Positions 12,201 through 24,764 of a DNA stretch of 64,000 nt are shown piece by piece. The stretch is from Rhododendron vialii (taxonomy: Eukaryota; Streptophyta; Magnoliopsida; Ericales; Ericaceae), in NCBI RefSeq assembly GCF_030253575.1, contig NC_080566.1, positions 29,981,001 through 30,045,000 of the forward strand, read 5' to 3'. A program made the position numbers and the translations under genes. Position 1 is the stretch's first letter, and every line of letters starts with the position of its first letter. Below the pieces are notes generated by a model. It was not told the origin of the DNA. It saw only the letters and a list, made by a program, of their open reading frames with translations, and did not search any database.

Positions 12201-15200
12201 AGGTTATCTTCTAAATAACAAGCAAAAAGCATTAAAAAGGAGGACACAATGGGGTTAGAGCAACCACTCAACAAGAAGTTAATGACGCATGGCCTACAGC
12301 ATGGCCCACACAATGACGAAAGTGTGGTTTACACCTCTGCGGCATGGTTCCAGTTCCAGAGCACCACAAGAACGTAAGTCCTATAAGGTAGGACTTTGGC
12401 CCCACATGAACACTGAGGGATCACTGTGGCTTGGAACATTGTACCTGTGGTAAAATGCTATAACAAACTGCAGTTGAAATAAAGTGCATCAAATTAGACT
12501 CTAACTAACTTCATGTGGCACATCTAACAAGCATCAACATTTGGTGATTCCCCACACCTTTAGATTTAATCTTCATTCTTCACAAGTTAGTTAGGCAACG
12601 TCCATGTGACCTTTTTCTTATAAATGAAGGATTAGACCTTCTCTCCCTCTCTCTCTTAGGCATGCAGTACCATATACAGATTCCCTTTCCTCGGTGACCC
12701 GACCTTGATTCCAATCTAGTTCTTCTATAATCATGCAACCACTAAACCAAACTTTATCACTTATTTTTCGACTTTCTGCGAATTTATGCGGCAACGAAGT
12801 AGTAGTAGTTCTCATTTTTTAGTACCTTTAGTGGTTCCTATACTTGTCATGTTCCTCAGATTATTTCCAAGGGTGTTGAAGCTTCTCATTTTACAACCTT
12901 AGCCGCGGCCTATATAGGTAAATCTGTGGAGGGACAATCATTGACTAGTTTTCAGAACAGTCTTTTGTGTCACACCCAAGGGAATGCATGTGCAGCTAAA
13001 AGACATTAGATACGTTCTAGAGTACTACCAAAACATTACCCTATCCCTATTAGATAATTGTAAACAGAAAAAAGAACAGATTGGAATCTCATTCCTAAAA
13101 TTCCTGTTTGGTCTACTTATATCATACCTCTCCTCATTCCTCAATGAATACTCCACTTCTAATGTTCAGTAAATAGTTAAATATAACCTTACTGACCGAC
13201 TTAATTAAAAGAAAAACCAGCTTCTAAATACCCTTTTCTTCCTTTTCTCAAAGTAGACACCTTTTCCCAACCAAATAAAACTGGATCTTCGTCACATCAA
13301 ACTTTATTTCCTTTTCAACCTAAACCAGTATCACATTTGTGTATACAAGTGGGGAAGGATCTGCTCGAGAAAAACAGGACAATAAGCAAGAGAAGTAACG
13401 AATTCTCAAATAGAGAAAAAATTGATACAAAAGAAAAACAATTGACCAAGTCACAGACTTCATTGTGAAGGGAACAGGTTATAAATTGACCTAAACAATA
13501 TCTTGTTCTAAGATATGCAACAGAGGCAAAAACAGAATTGGATCTTAGAAAAGAGACAAAAATGCATACAAGTTAAGTATTCGTTCTACTTAACTATACA
13601 CATGCGCACGCGCACATTATACATACATAGATCATATTCTATTTTTTTGCTAGAATCACAATCACGACATACTTTTCAAAACGTAGCCATTGGAAGTATT
13701 TTCTTTATCTGCATCCATCAGATCAGAAGTATAGTTTTACTTCTTATTCTATTGTTTTTCCTTATTGTGGCATGCTATTTATGTCTGCAGCATTTTAGGT
13801 ATTTTAGGTATTCCAATTGATGTTTGTCTCAGTAACTTGTAATTTCAACAGTGCATTCAGCAGTTGCATTGACAGTGTTCAAGCCATTAGGGTTATGGAT
13901 ATCTATATAACACAACTTTTGCTGATTGGAGTGCAATAACTAAACAAAATATGAGCATACAAGCTTTGTATTTCAGAAAAACAAATTTTACCAAAATACA
14001 TCAATGTGATTTCCAGTATCTTAGTTATTGAAAATGAGCATCAACTTTCATAGTGCAGCGAAAGTTTAGATAGGCTGTATGAACCTAACATGTCAAGAGT
14101 TGAGTTACATTTCTCCTACGAAGTAACCAAAAGGATAAAGAATCTGGGAAAAAGTGACATTGGGAAGCAGTAAACACAGGTGCTTAAACAAAACATCAAG
14201 GTGCAATCTCCAACAACATGAGTGAAGCATGGCATAGAATTGTGCCTATGAAGTAACCATAAACTGAGCACTGCTTCTGAAACTTCAAACTATCGCATCC
14301 AAAATGCACAAGGCATGCTTATAACTAGCTATTTTCAGTTAGCAGTCCTTCTTCTAATTAACGCTCAAGGGAGGGATATCAAATTTTCTAAGAGAAAGCC
14401 TACTTACAACCCTTGCTTTCCAAGTCCATAACCATCAACACCATCAAGCCCAACTTCAAATTAATAGTAACTCATAAGCATCACTATTTCAAATAAAGCA
14501 ACATCTTGAGTGACTAACTGTGAATAGAAAGACATTCCGTGGAAAACAACTACCCCTAACAGCACACACGTCATCCTGATGGTTAATTGCTTAATTGCCT
14601 AACATACTCCTATCCACTAAGCCAAGACCCATTTCCGACCATTCTTCTCGCATCCGAAAAAGTCAAAATGAAAGCCAGTATGATGAATTTAACAACTCAA
14701 AGGAGTAAAACAATAAGTCAACAACTCCATTCTGTACCACTACTCACCCAAAAAATTAGCCAGTTAATATGCCACATAATTACTGTTTTGCCAAGTTCAT
14801 TGGGTATCAACTCGACCTATTCTTTTCAAACCACCCTCAATAGTTTTAATGAACTGAATTTTTGTAATCGAAGTCAACTTTATTGGCCAGTGAATTCAAA
14901 ACAAAAAACTGGCACACACCTACCTTAACGAACCATCATAATTAAAAGGTTCACAAATATAGTCAAACATAACATCCAATTGAAGATCATTTCAGAAATC
15001 ACCATTGAAGAGAACAAACCCTAGTGAATGATAATGATAAGAAAACAAATATAAGCATACCCAGAGTCACAAATCAACCATTACCAGCATCAACACCATG
15101 AAATGAACTGCAACCCTTGCGAAAGGAGGACAACAATAGACACTAAAAGCCAACACCACATTCCACTAAACTAACAACAACCCACGAACAATCAGCACAA

Positions 15201-15486
15201 TATAAGCATACCCAAAGTCACAAATCAACCATTACCAGCATCAACACGACAACACCATGAAATTGAACTGCAACCCTAGTGCAAGGACAACAATAGACAC
15301 TAAAAGCCAACAAAACCAGATTAAATTCAACAAAACTAACAACAACCCACAACCAATCAGCGCAATATAAGCATACCGACATTCAAAAATCAACCATTGG
15401 CAGCATCAACAGCACGAAATTGAACTGAAAAAGAAAAGGAACCTTACATTGCTTCCTTTCCAAACTTCGTACACGCGCTTCGCCAT
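6214..15486 (-). CDS. DHHC protein S-acyltransferase (PAT), five exons
   Basis: A membrane enzyme that palmitoylates cysteines of target proteins, using the DHHC cysteine as acyl carrier. Exons on the minus strand are 15448-15486, 9891-10076, 9090-9395, 8023-8253 and 6214-6630; all introns are GT-AG and all junctions in phase 0, giving 392 aa. Exon 1 encodes [13 protein letters not shown] and exon 2 [16 protein letters not shown] plus two membrane spans. Exon 3 carries [11 protein letters not shown] and the Cys-rich domain, with DHHC at residues 165-168 in [16 protein letters not shown]. Exon 4 has two more spans and [11 protein letters not shown]. Exon 5 opens with the TTYE motif and has a hydrophilic tail with [11 protein letters not shown]. 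Domain order, length and N-terminal block match the plant PAT subgroup containing Arabidopsis PAT08/PAT09 (from memory). No lesion is seen, so it is probably functional, likely at Golgi, vesicle or plasma membrane. The exon 1 start is set by the conserved KGSN|R junction. Intron 1 is unusually long. Confidence 0.9.
7399..7586. repeat. Near-perfect 188-bp inverted repeat in intron 4 of the PAT gene
   Basis: The left arm has ttctaattttttccaatatt, then aggggttagaactctcccga and cactctaaggacac. The right arm is its reverse complement: gtgtccttaaagtg, gtgtcgggagagtgtccaat, cccctaatattggaaa and aattaggac. The loop is only about 15-25 bp. It is a MITE-like foldback element or hairpin lying between exons 5 and 4. 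The flank at 7340-7400 carries further short inverted gtgtccg/cggacac motifs. No clear target duplication was found. Confidence 0.7.
10077..15447 (-). other. Intron 1 of the PAT gene (5.4 kb), no other gene seen
   Basis: AT-rich intronic sequence. I found no recognisable coding domain on either strand. It includes a C-rich low-complexity stretch near 11650-11710 and a tandem repeat at its 5' end (15051-15425). Open frames here, for example 13515-13820 and 14587-14928, have no domain or coding bias. Confidence 0.6.
15051..15425. repeat. 150-165 bp tandem repeat next to exon 1
   Basis: Two and a half copies of a unit beginning ataagcatac and containing atcaaccatt, agcatcaaca and gaactgcaac start at about 15051, 15202 and 15367. 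The last copy ends close to the exon 1 splice donor. Confidence 0.75.
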
Positions 15487-15676
15487 GAGTAGAGGTGGTT
15501 CCTCACTTCTCACTCACGCAGCAAGAGAAGGGAAGATTTGGCACGGAAAACCGTTCACTCTCATAATCTCTCTTTTTTTTCGTATGAAAATTCGTGTAAA
15601 AAGAAAAAGGGCGGTCCTATGGTTCAAATGCGGTGGACTGAATGATGGGTTTTGTTGGCTTTTTGGCGTCTTTGAC

Positions 15677-15716
<40 letters not shown>

Positions 15717-15790
15717 CTTTGGTTTTTTGGGGATTACAAAAACAAATGGGGAGTTTCGGAGTTGCGGACTGCGATTATGCTTAAGAATGT
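15487..15790 (-). promoter_or_regulatory. Likely 5' UTR and proximal promoter of the PAT gene
   Basis: The sequence upstream of the start codon holds a (CT)n run at 15679-15713, which is (GA)n on the gene strand. GA/CT tracts are common in plant 5' leaders. No certain TATA box was assigned. The transcription start is unknown. Confidence 0.4.
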
Positions 15791-17109
15791 TTGGAAGGAA
15801 TCTTGGTAGGAGGAACAGTTAAGTGCTGTATGATTGATATGTTTAATACTCGGAATGACCAAATTACCCCTGTCTAATTATTAAATGGTTCAAAAAGTCT
15901 ACATACATAACCTCCGGACACAATTACGTCCGAAACCGTTCGATACATACGAATCCATATGCATCATACGGCTCTGAACTCAGTTGTGATCAAAAATTGT
16001 ATACGTAACCATACTCTGACTGGTTTGTTTTTTTTTTGTTTTTTTTTTTTTTTGGGGGGGTGGGTTTAGGAGCTTTTTAAGGGATGGCTTGTTTTGGGGT
16101 GGGTTTCAGGGGCTTTTCAGTGATTAGGTTGGGCTTAGGGGTTGCACACCACATCCAGATAGGCAGACATGTGAACAGTTGGAAAGCCATGTTGAAAACC
16201 AGAAGCAAAAACAAAGAAAGAAGAGAGGTGAAAAGGCATAAAAAAATTGGCATTGCCAAGAATCTTGGCTGACGTGCACATCTAAATTGCTTGCAAGCGG
16301 GTAATTCTCATAAAAAAATAATTAATGCTATTTTTGAATTGCATAGACAATGAAGTCGACAAGGGATGGCTGTTGAGGAATCTATGAAAACCGCACCAAA
16401 AAAAGAGAGGGGAAAAGGAAGGAAAAATCTTTACTGTAGAATTTGAATCAATGGATTTGGTTAGCAATCAAGTGGCGTAAGCTCGAATCACAAAAAAGGG
16501 TCAAAATTTTCAAATATTATGGTAATTAAGAGATTTGCTTGATCATCAACTTTAGAATTTTAGGGCTAGATTTTGGGTTTTCTTTGAGTTAGGCTTTAAT
16601 GTTTGATCTGGGCTTTTTAGGCCTTTTGGATTGTTTTGAACTATATTTGTATTTATCTAGACACTTTAGGCCCTCGGATGATGTATTGGGTTTTATTCTT
16701 TTGGCTGTATTTTTCTATTTCTTATTTGAATCATTTCTCTTTTTTCTAATAAAATATTACTTTTATCGATCAAAATTTTATAATTTTGGAATTTAGTTGC
16801 CTAATAAAATATTACTTTTATCGATCAAAATTTTATAATTTTGGAATTTAGTCAAAATTAGCGCAAATCATACTAATGCTTTTAATTTTGTGGTCACAAC
16901 AACTTCAGTGTTTCTCTTATAGAAGTACTGCAAATATCTGTTTGGTACTTGATCGATGTCATCTTGTGCCCATTTTTTTATTACAAGCATGCACGCCTTG
17001 GGTTGTGAGGTGACTCTGGAAAATTTCATTAACTAATAATTCACCTTTGATGGGTTGTGTTTTCTAGTATTTTATTCTCCGAATTCCCAACTTCACAACC
17101 CATCCCACG
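15791..17109. other. Intergenic stretch, no gene seen
   Basis: No coding domain is recognised. It has a poly-T/poly-G tract near 16027-16062 and a 55-bp tandem duplication at 16747-16851. Small open frames at 16077-16467 show no family resemblance. Confidence 0.5.
16747..16851. repeat. 55-bp tandem duplication
   Basis: A unit with ctaataaaatattactttta and a following cgatcaaaattttataattt is repeated twice in direct orientation with hardly any difference, so the duplication is recent. Confidence 0.85.
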
Positions 17110-17256
17110 TGAGAACAAGTGGACTGAGAGTTTGATATTTTAAGATGGTTCCCATGCAAGCTAGCTTGGCAAATCTTGTTGGACAAAAAGTAGTGTCCTA
17201 ATTCGTGACTGCCATGGCAGTTGTGTGGTAGGATTTCAAAGGGAAAATGTTACAGC
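17110..17256 (+). pseudogene. Upstream half of an RNase H-like sequence split by the copia element
   Basis: The bases before the copia insertion read SSVLIRDCHGSCVVGFQREN in the frame that continues after the element (VTASSSTAMECWALRDGLQL). VxRDxxG followed by an E-x-W-A-L-R-D-G helix is the hallmark of the RNase H-like domain (RVT_3) of plant LINE-type elements and derived genes. Further upstream the reading is poor. This half ends in the target duplication ACAGC at 17252-17256. Confidence 0.6.
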
Positions 17257-17817
17257 TGTTGGGAAAACGAATCCCCAAGATCCAGTAATGATGCGTACAG
17301 ATTAGACAACAAAATTGTAAAATCCTATAAAGCGGAATTAGGGTTCTACCTCAACTACCCGCGACACTAACGCTGGTTGAACTTGTTATAGCACACCTTG
17401 CTATAAACCACGAATACTGCTCGACTGTACGTTACGATCTTCTATCGTATTCCCTCCATGTCTAGAACACGAACTAAATGTGGACTCTTTCGTGATTTGT
17501 TTGCTCTTTCTAAACCTGCTTCTATTTACTGAATAATATAAAAACATCTAACTGACCTAGAGAGCATAACGTGTATATAAAGGGCTACGATAGGGACCTA
17601 AGGAGTAATAAGTCTGGGCTCCTAGTGTAAATAAGAAAACTTAATCCTGCCAGGATTCTATTTTTTATTTCACTAATTATAATTCATCCCACTACAGAAT
17701 TATAATTGCATTCGTGTCTTTATCTCAATTATATTACGAGCTTCATGATATTAAATACTTATTAATCTCCCCACGTTAAGATTACAGATACCCGTTGATT
17801 AAAATAAATTACTAACA
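17257..17817 (-). repeat. Left copia LTR (3' LTR)
   Basis: Runs from TGTTGGG to CTAACA. It matches the right copy along its full length, with scattered substitutions and single-base indels. Confidence 0.9.
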
Positions 17818-17834
17818 ATCTCCCACTTAATCAA
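17818..17834 (-). other. Polypurine tract of the copia element
   Basis: On the minus strand, ttaagtgggagat directly precedes the TGTTAGTAATTT start of the 3' LTR, the expected place for second-strand priming. Confidence 0.6.
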
Positions 17835-18888
17835 CATCTTAACTTGAGACTATCCGCATAACTTATTCGATATGTCGGATACAAATATCCACCTGCAGGG
17901 TTTGACATAATCGAAACTTATAAGCTTACTCAAGGGGTATCATCAATCCCTACTGGGACGTGGATTCCATCAATAATTAATAGTTGTCATATACATAATG
18001 TTGCTACCCAACTCACCGAGACTATTGACCATATAAATATCTCACTCTTTAATGAATCAAAGTCAACAACATTAAATATACACCTCTAATAATTATTTTT
18101 GGATTAAGAGCATAAGCATTCATAATAACCATGAGGTTCCAATTGTCTTATAAAGTTAGTATAAAGACAATTACCTCAATGTGGTCCCGTTCAATACACA
18201 CAAAGTGTACAAGCACAATGAGTTAGAACTAGACTGTTCCTTGTAGTCAAGACAGACCTACTAAACATTGTACTACAGTCCTATCGATGGTGTATCCAAT
18301 TCCATTTAAAACTGTGAACCATATCTTATATTTCACAAGAACCAAGAATCTGATCTTCTGTGTGTAAGCCGAATTCTACATACCGGATCATCTACTTTGT
18401 AAAATAAAAGACACACATGCACAACATATAAAAATATTATGCAAATATTGCCCATAAAAGATTCTCATCAAAAATGGATAAAACTGATTAATAAATAGCA
18501 ATAAAATATTAATCCATTACATAAAAGCATGACTTTTAGTATATTTTTCGAACAAACTCCCACTAAGTCTCAAAATCATGTTGCCACGCATCTCACTCAC
18601 ATTTCCTCTACATGACTATCAAAAGTCTTAGCTTGTAAGCTGTTGGTAAAATGATCTGCTTGGTTGTTTACCGATGCGATCTTGGACACATCTAAATCAC
18701 CTCGCTGAACGATCTCTCGAATCAGGTGATACTTACCCTCGATGTGTTTTCCTTCTTATGAATCAATGGCTCCTTAGAGTTAGCAACTGCACCACTATTG
18801 TTACAATAGATGTAATAGCTAATTATACTAAATGAATCACTTCTAGATCCATCAAGAAGTATCTAAACCAAATGGCCTCTTTGGCTGC

Positions 18889-19990
18889 TTAAGAAGCTAC
18901 CACATACTCGGCCTCCATGGTGGAATCAATCAATGCACGATTACTTGATACTCCTCCAACTTTTGGCTCTACCTCCCAGGTAAACACATATCCCAAGGTA
19001 GATTTTTTGGAATCCCTATCTAACATAAAGTCTGAGTTTGTGTACCCATGAGGTACAAGACCATCTGACTGGAACACCAACATATGATCTCTAGTTTTTT
19101 TCAGATACTTGAGTATATGTTTCACTGCAGTCCAATGCTCTTGCCTTGGATTACACTGAAATCTACTAACCATGCTAATAGCAAAACAAATATCAGGTCT
19201 AGTACACAACATAACATACATGAGGCTTCCTACTACCAATGCATAAGGAACTGCCTTCATCTTCTCCATCTCCTCAGGTGTCTTATGACACGGATCCTTG
19301 GATAGGTTGATTCCATGTCTAAAAAGAGAGGAACCCTTTCTTGGAATCCTGCATGCTAAAACGAGAAAGGATCTCATCGATATAAGTAGCTTATGATAAG
19401 CCCAACATCCTCTACTTGCGATTCACATAAGCTTAATCCCAAGGATGTGACTGGCTTTTCTCAAGTCTTTCATATCGGACTGGCTAGATAGTCACACATT
19501 TACCGAAGATAACATTCCCACGTCGCTTTCAATTAGCAGAATATCATCTACATATAGTATCAGGAACACCACCACTTTTTCGTTGCGCTTCTTGTACACA
19601 CATGACTCATCTGAACATTGATCAAAACCAAAAAACTAGATTGCTTGATCAAAACAGATGCTTCAAGATCTAGATGCTTGCTTGAGTCCATGAATAGACT
19701 CCTTAAGCTTGCACAACATGTGCTCTTGACTCTTTTATATGAATCCATCTGGTTCCACTACGTGGATGCAGATTTCACAGCCTTTTGCCAAAGTTTCACA
19801 TTTTTACCTTCTAGTTCCTCATTGTAGTTGCAGGGTTCAGCATGTTGTTCTTCAAGGATCATATCATAGGATTCTCCCAAGAACGTATACCGATTGGGTG
19901 GGATAACAACCTTCCCACTACGATGAGGTACCGGTGTGTCAACAACTCTTTATTGCAGTGTAACCTCCTATACTATTGGTGTTGAAGAAG
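18889..19990 (-). pseudogene. Copia reverse transcriptase (partial) and RNase H
   Basis: The minus strand shows a YVDD reading near 19540 (LYVDDILLIESDVGM), the catalytic motif of reverse transcriptase. Further on come VPYALVVGSLMYVMLCTRPD, YGYTNSDF-like sequence and finally ALIDSTMEAEYV, the copia RNase H signature with its acidic residues. Between the RT N-terminus (SYDMILEEQHAEPCN near 19860) and the YVDD block too few residues remain for a full fingers and palm region, so the core is deleted. In-frame stops lie around 19400-19560. It is non-functional. Confidence 0.85.
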
Positions 19991-20169
19991 TATTTATCGG
20001 TCTCTCTCCTCTCAATTTCTTTAAAACAATCTTGCTTCTGAGGTTGTGGTCTATTACATAGTCATTCACTAAGTATCGGGCATTGATGCTCACAATGACC
20101 TTCTGATTCTGAGGACTATAAAATAATCCACATTTCGTTCCTCTAAGGTACCCCACAAACAGACAAACT

Positions 20170-22238
20170 TATGTCATTGATTCCAATTTATCTGCGCTCT
20201 CATTCAACACATGTGCTTGACTACCCCAAAACCCGAACATACTGTAGACTAGGTTTACGCCCAGTCCACAGTTCTGTGGGTGTAAATGGTACTAACTTAG
20301 ATGGTACCAAGTTAAGAATGTACGCTGCTGTTTTTAGCGCATGTCCCCAAAACGAAATTGCTAAATCTGAATAACTCATCAATGATCTGACCATATCCAT
20401 AAGAGTCCTATTCCTTCTCTCTGCTACATAATTTTATTGTGGCATATCTGTAGCTGACAACTGGGATGTAATCCCTTCAGATGACAAGTAGTCCCTAAAC
20501 TCTCCCAAGAGGTATTCGTCATCACGATCAAATCGCAGTGTCTTGAGACATTTACCCAGACCAAGGTTGTCAATCCCGTTCCGTACCGGCCGGTACGTAC
20601 CGGATTTGTGAGAAACTGGTAAGTTGACCATCTGATACCGTTCCGGCGCCAATATCGGCGTTTACCAGTCGGTACCAGAAAATCCGGCGAATCTTGGCCG
20701 AGATGTCTTTACCGGGAATTTCGTCCGGTATTTTGCTAAACTGGGTTTCGGATCTATGAGGTATGAACAGGTCCATGGATGGAGAGAAAGAGAAACCCAG
20801 ATCATAATATGGACTGGTATCTTACATTTTGACAAAAATTAAACCCACTAAACATGACCCTGTTATACCTTTGTTTGCAACTTTGCACTTCGCCATGACT
20901 AGTTGACTGGTTGAGGAGGGAGAGAGAGAGAGAGAGAGAAAAGCAGGAACAGCAGAGGCGGGGAGGATGTGCTACTAAAATGATCTGGGTTAGGATGTGC
21001 TTCTAAACTATTAGAAGCCCTAAAATGACAGAAAAACAAAATACCCTTTGTTATTACTAGTATTACAGGTCACAACGTACACGTGGGGCTAGTATCTTGT
21101 TCAGGAAAGGATATGGGTAAAGACTCTACCGAGAAGAGTTTTGTTTCCATTTATTTCTTTGAGCTTAGAGATTTTTTTTTTAAATAAAATTTGTATTATG
21201 AAGATTTGATATTTATGGGAACTTATATTAATGAGAGTGTAATTTGCGTTGTCTAATGAAAGTTTATGTTATAATAAACTGAATGACATGCAAAAAAAAT
21301 AACCGATTTATAATTATATAATGTTAATAGCGCTAAATCCGAAACGGTACCCGGTATTTGACCGGTACCGGTACGTACCGTACCAGTAAGAAAACCGGTA
21401 CCTTGGCCGGTACGGTATTCAGAACATTGACCCAAACGCTTCTCCGTTTCTGCCCTATACTCCCTGAATTTCTCAAAGCATTCGGACTTACGGTGCATCA
21501 AATAAATGTATCCAAACATTGAGTAATTATCAATCAAAGTGATGAAATACTCAAAATCACATCTTGCTTGGACATTCATGGGTCCACACAAATCAGAATG
21601 AACCAATTTCAATGGCTCTTTGGCTATGTAATCTTTTACAGATAAAAAAGTCTCTTGGTCATCTTACCTTCTAAAAAGGATTCATAGACTAGAAGTTCCT
21701 CAACTTCCAATGAACTTAAAGGTCCATCCCTGACCAGTCTAAAAATCCTATTCAGATTAATATGACCAAGGCATAAGTGCCAAAGATACGTTTGGTTCAA
21801 TTTAGAAGGCTCATTTCTCTTACATGGCATATTATTAGTGTTATTCAATTTATGCAGTTGCACTGTAGGAAATATAGGATTAATAAAGTAGAGATTATCC
21901 ATCAATGAATCAGAATAGATAAAACGTTTATTTAACTTAATAACCACAAAGTTACTAAAATAAACTAAATATCCATCTTTAATCAACTTAAAAACTGAAA
22001 ACAAGTTTCTTCTAAGTGTGAGAACATAAAGACAATCTCTCAAAATTAAACTCCTATAATTATTAAAATTTAAAATAACATTTCCTACTACAACTGTTAT
22101 CATTCTCGTAGCATTACCCATGTGTAGATAAATCTCTCCATCACTGTGTCTTCTAGTTTCCTGGAACCCATGCAATAAATTGCAAATATGATTAGTGGTT
22201 CCTGTATCTACACACCAGGTACTGGTAGATAACACCAC
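20170..22238 (-). pseudogene. Copia protease, GAG-pre-integrase and integrase, interrupted
   Basis: From 22238 downward, CVDTGTTNHI is the aspartic protease active site (D-T-G), and LWHLCLGHINLNRI is the GAG-pre-integrase His/Cys region. Then KLVHSDLCGPM gives the first integrase Asp and TLIDNYSMFGYIYLM follows. The frame is broken at 21437 by a hAT-type insertion and resumes at 20561 with GKCLKTLRFDRDDEYL (second Asp) and VAERRNRTLMDMV (catalytic Glu), followed by ISFWGHALKTAAYILNLVPS. There is an in-frame stop after TDMPQ near 20446 and another near 20230. All three catalytic acids are visible, but the gene is dead. Confidence 0.88.
20562..21429. mobile_element. Non-autonomous hAT-type element inside the copia integrase
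   Basis: An 868-bp insertion splits the integrase frame exactly. It is flanked by an 8-bp duplication with one mismatch (acccagac at 20554-20561 and acccaaac at 21430-21437). Its ends form a short imperfect inverted repeat, CAAGGTTGTCAAT on the left against CAATGTTCTGAAT read inward from the right. Both ends are rich in ccggtacgtaccgg-type palindromes. No transposase is present. TSD length and CAA-N-GTT ends fit hAT; a Mutator-like MITE is the alternative. Confidence 0.75.
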
Positions 22239-22249
22239 TAAACATGATT

Positions 22250-23440
22250 CAACAATTAACGAAAAGATCTATCTTGATTATTCACTTTATTGAGATAGAA
22301 TAGACATTCCTTCTTCTAGTGTTCTTGCTGTTTGTAGTGAAAACACTTGCCCGCAGGCTTTATCACTTTACCTTGAGGCGCATAAACTGCCTTAACAACC
22401 TTTTTTCTGAGACTTGTTCTGCTTCTTCTTGCCTTTCAGCTTAGAAATAGAAACCTTCTCTGCCACTAACATTGATGGTGGTTTCTTCACAACCAAAAGA
22501 CCCTCAGGTGCTTGGAGTTCCTTAAGAAGTTTCGCTAAAGATAAATGCATTTTGTTCATATAATAGTTCAGGCGAAATTACTTAAAACTCTCAAACTGCA
22601 GTGAGTTGAGAACGAAATTGATCTGAATTTTTCCATCAATTTTAGCTCCAAGGATCTCTAGTTCAGTAAAAAGAGCTATCATCTTCAGAACATGATCCCT
22701 AATCGGAGTCCCTTTAACATGGGTGCTACTCACCAATTTTTATAAAATTTTGCTTCCTGTTCTGTGTCATTCTCATCAGGTCTAGGAGGGCACACCTCAG
22801 ACAACATATATTTGTGCCCCTCAGCAGTTAACACAATATTCAAATTCCTTTTCCAGTCAATATAATTCGATCCAGTAAGTTTATTTGCTTTGAGAATAAT
22901 TGCAAGTGGATTGAAAGAACCTGTTTTTGAATATGAGAATCAAATAACATAACAACAATTATGAAGGGCAATAAAAACTTAAATTTCATTTTAATATTGG
23001 TTCCCTTAACTACATGTTAAAAGAAAATCATTGGCAACCCTACACACCGTGAAGAGCATGCCTCAATGGGAAGGTCGTCTACTCTTCATCATTCGTGTAG
23101 ATAGGCACAACATTTTAATTTTACTATCCAACAGACACTATACCGTGCCAAGCAAAATTAAATAGCCAAATATAGCTTCGGTCCTATAAATAATAATAAT
23201 GACTCAGATGGTAAGGATATTATTATTTATAGCTAAGTGTATACCATTACCTAGCCTCATGACCCATTGTTCCGTTATGAACCTCCTCAGATGGTGAAGT
23301 GATCCACACAACAATTATCTTAGAGTTATCCCTTTAGGAAGTTTGTTCCAATGATGCCACAATTAATTTTGTCCGATAGGAAGGAAGGTTCTGAAACCAA
23401 CACACAAAATTAATTATATCACCTACGAACTAGCAATGGA
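22250..23440 (-). pseudogene. Copia gag remnant
   Basis: The minus strand near 22390-22300 reads KKKQNKSQKK and then CFHYKQQEH-stop-KKEC, a decayed CCHC zinc knuckle in which the second Cys is Tyr and a stop stands before KKEC. Upstream gag sequence is full of stops. A nucleocapsid role follows from its position before the protease. Confidence 0.65.
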
Positions 23441-23659
23441 GACCATGGGATTTATTCATAATAAATTCCCTCCCCCACTTAGTTATTTACAAAATTTGTG
23501 AGGGTTATCAAATTTTCGAGTTTTGCAAAAAAATGTGATCTAGGTTTAAAGCCAAATATTACCATGTTGTCTCAATATGGTAAACTATCACATATGCAAA
23601 CAATATGGAAATATAAATAATAAGGAAACACAAGAAAAAAAGAATCCAGCTACTTTGGT

Positions 23660-23805
23660 CAAAGATGCAATCCTTAAGCAACAAAGAATCCTTCCAAACT
23701 TGAAATTCTTAAGCAATAAGGAGTCCTTCCAAATTTGAAACCCTTAAGCAATCCTTCCAAATTTGAAATCCTTCAGTAATCCTTCCAAACTTGAAATCTT
23801 TTCGG
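23660..23805. repeat. Short tandem repeats in the copia leader
   Basis: The unit aatccttccaaacttgaaat, sometimes extended by ccttaagcaa, occurs about five times in a row with small changes. Confidence 0.75.
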
Positions 23806-23921
23806 ATTTGACATATTCCCGCGTAAACTGCACAGCCTTCAATATTTTGGCCATATCTTCCTCATCCGACCTCCAATTGAAGTGATTCAAATTGGGTTGG
23901 ATTCGAAATTCAATTATCTAC

Positions 23922-24764
23922 TGTAGGGAGGTATTCCCGAGCAAATACATTTAGATGCCAAACACGTGATGATTGGGAGCACGTGGTGAATACGACTGGA
24001 CTTATCTCTGGGCAGTATGAAGAACAGCGATATGGAACAATGACATGTGAAGTCCCTGGTCCATGCAATCTGTTCGGCTAAATAAAGGCCAATGATATGA
24101 CAAGTCACTGGTGTAAACTATCTGTTTGGCAGATAAGAGACATTCTGATTACGTTTGGACTAAGTTACATGTGAAGTCCTTGGTCCAGGTAGTCTGCTCG
24201 GCTATGAGACGGCCGAACAAAGAAGGAGCTCCAATCGAGAGTAGGAGCAGAGGGAATACTTTGGAAGATTCCAGAATAGTTATGTCCCATAAAGGAATAA
24301 GATCCCAAGAATATAGGATCTGAGAAAGATACCCAACGAGTATGGGATGTTCGGCTCTTAATGGAAAAGAATCCTAAAAGGACTCTTTTCCATAAACTGA
24401 TAAAGGAAACGAGACTCCTTGATATCCTGGGTTTCCTATACGAGTTAGGAATCCTATGGCAACAGGAATGCTTGGGTAACAAGCATACGAAAATCTATAA
24501 ATATGAGGTAAACCTAGAGGCAAAAGGTACGCAATACATTGCATTCTTACTGATTTCCTACTGATAATTAGGGTTTTATTGCTAGTACGTGATACTAACA
24601 AAGGCATCGGAGGGCCTTTGCCACGAGAGGCAAAGGTGCGCTCACCCCCTGTCTATTTTGCAGATTAGGGTTCCGACGACAAATTAGGGTTCCGGTGAAG
24701 AGGCACGAACAAGTCGTTGCAATCCAGTTGATCAGAAAGCATCAATTGTTTTCATCCCCCTACA
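23922..24764. mobile_element. Solo LTR nested in the copia element
   Basis: The sequence from TGTAGGGAGG to ATCCCCCTACA, 843 bp, is flanked by the 5-bp duplication TCTAC (23917-23921 and 24765-24769). Inside, aaaggcatcggagggccttt and a GC-rich pairing region precede gcgctcaccccctg; this is the kind of R-U5 sequence seen in plant Ty3/gypsy LTRs (from memory). No internal domain accompanies it. Since it sits in the copia leader it is younger than the copia insertion. Confidence 0.82.
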
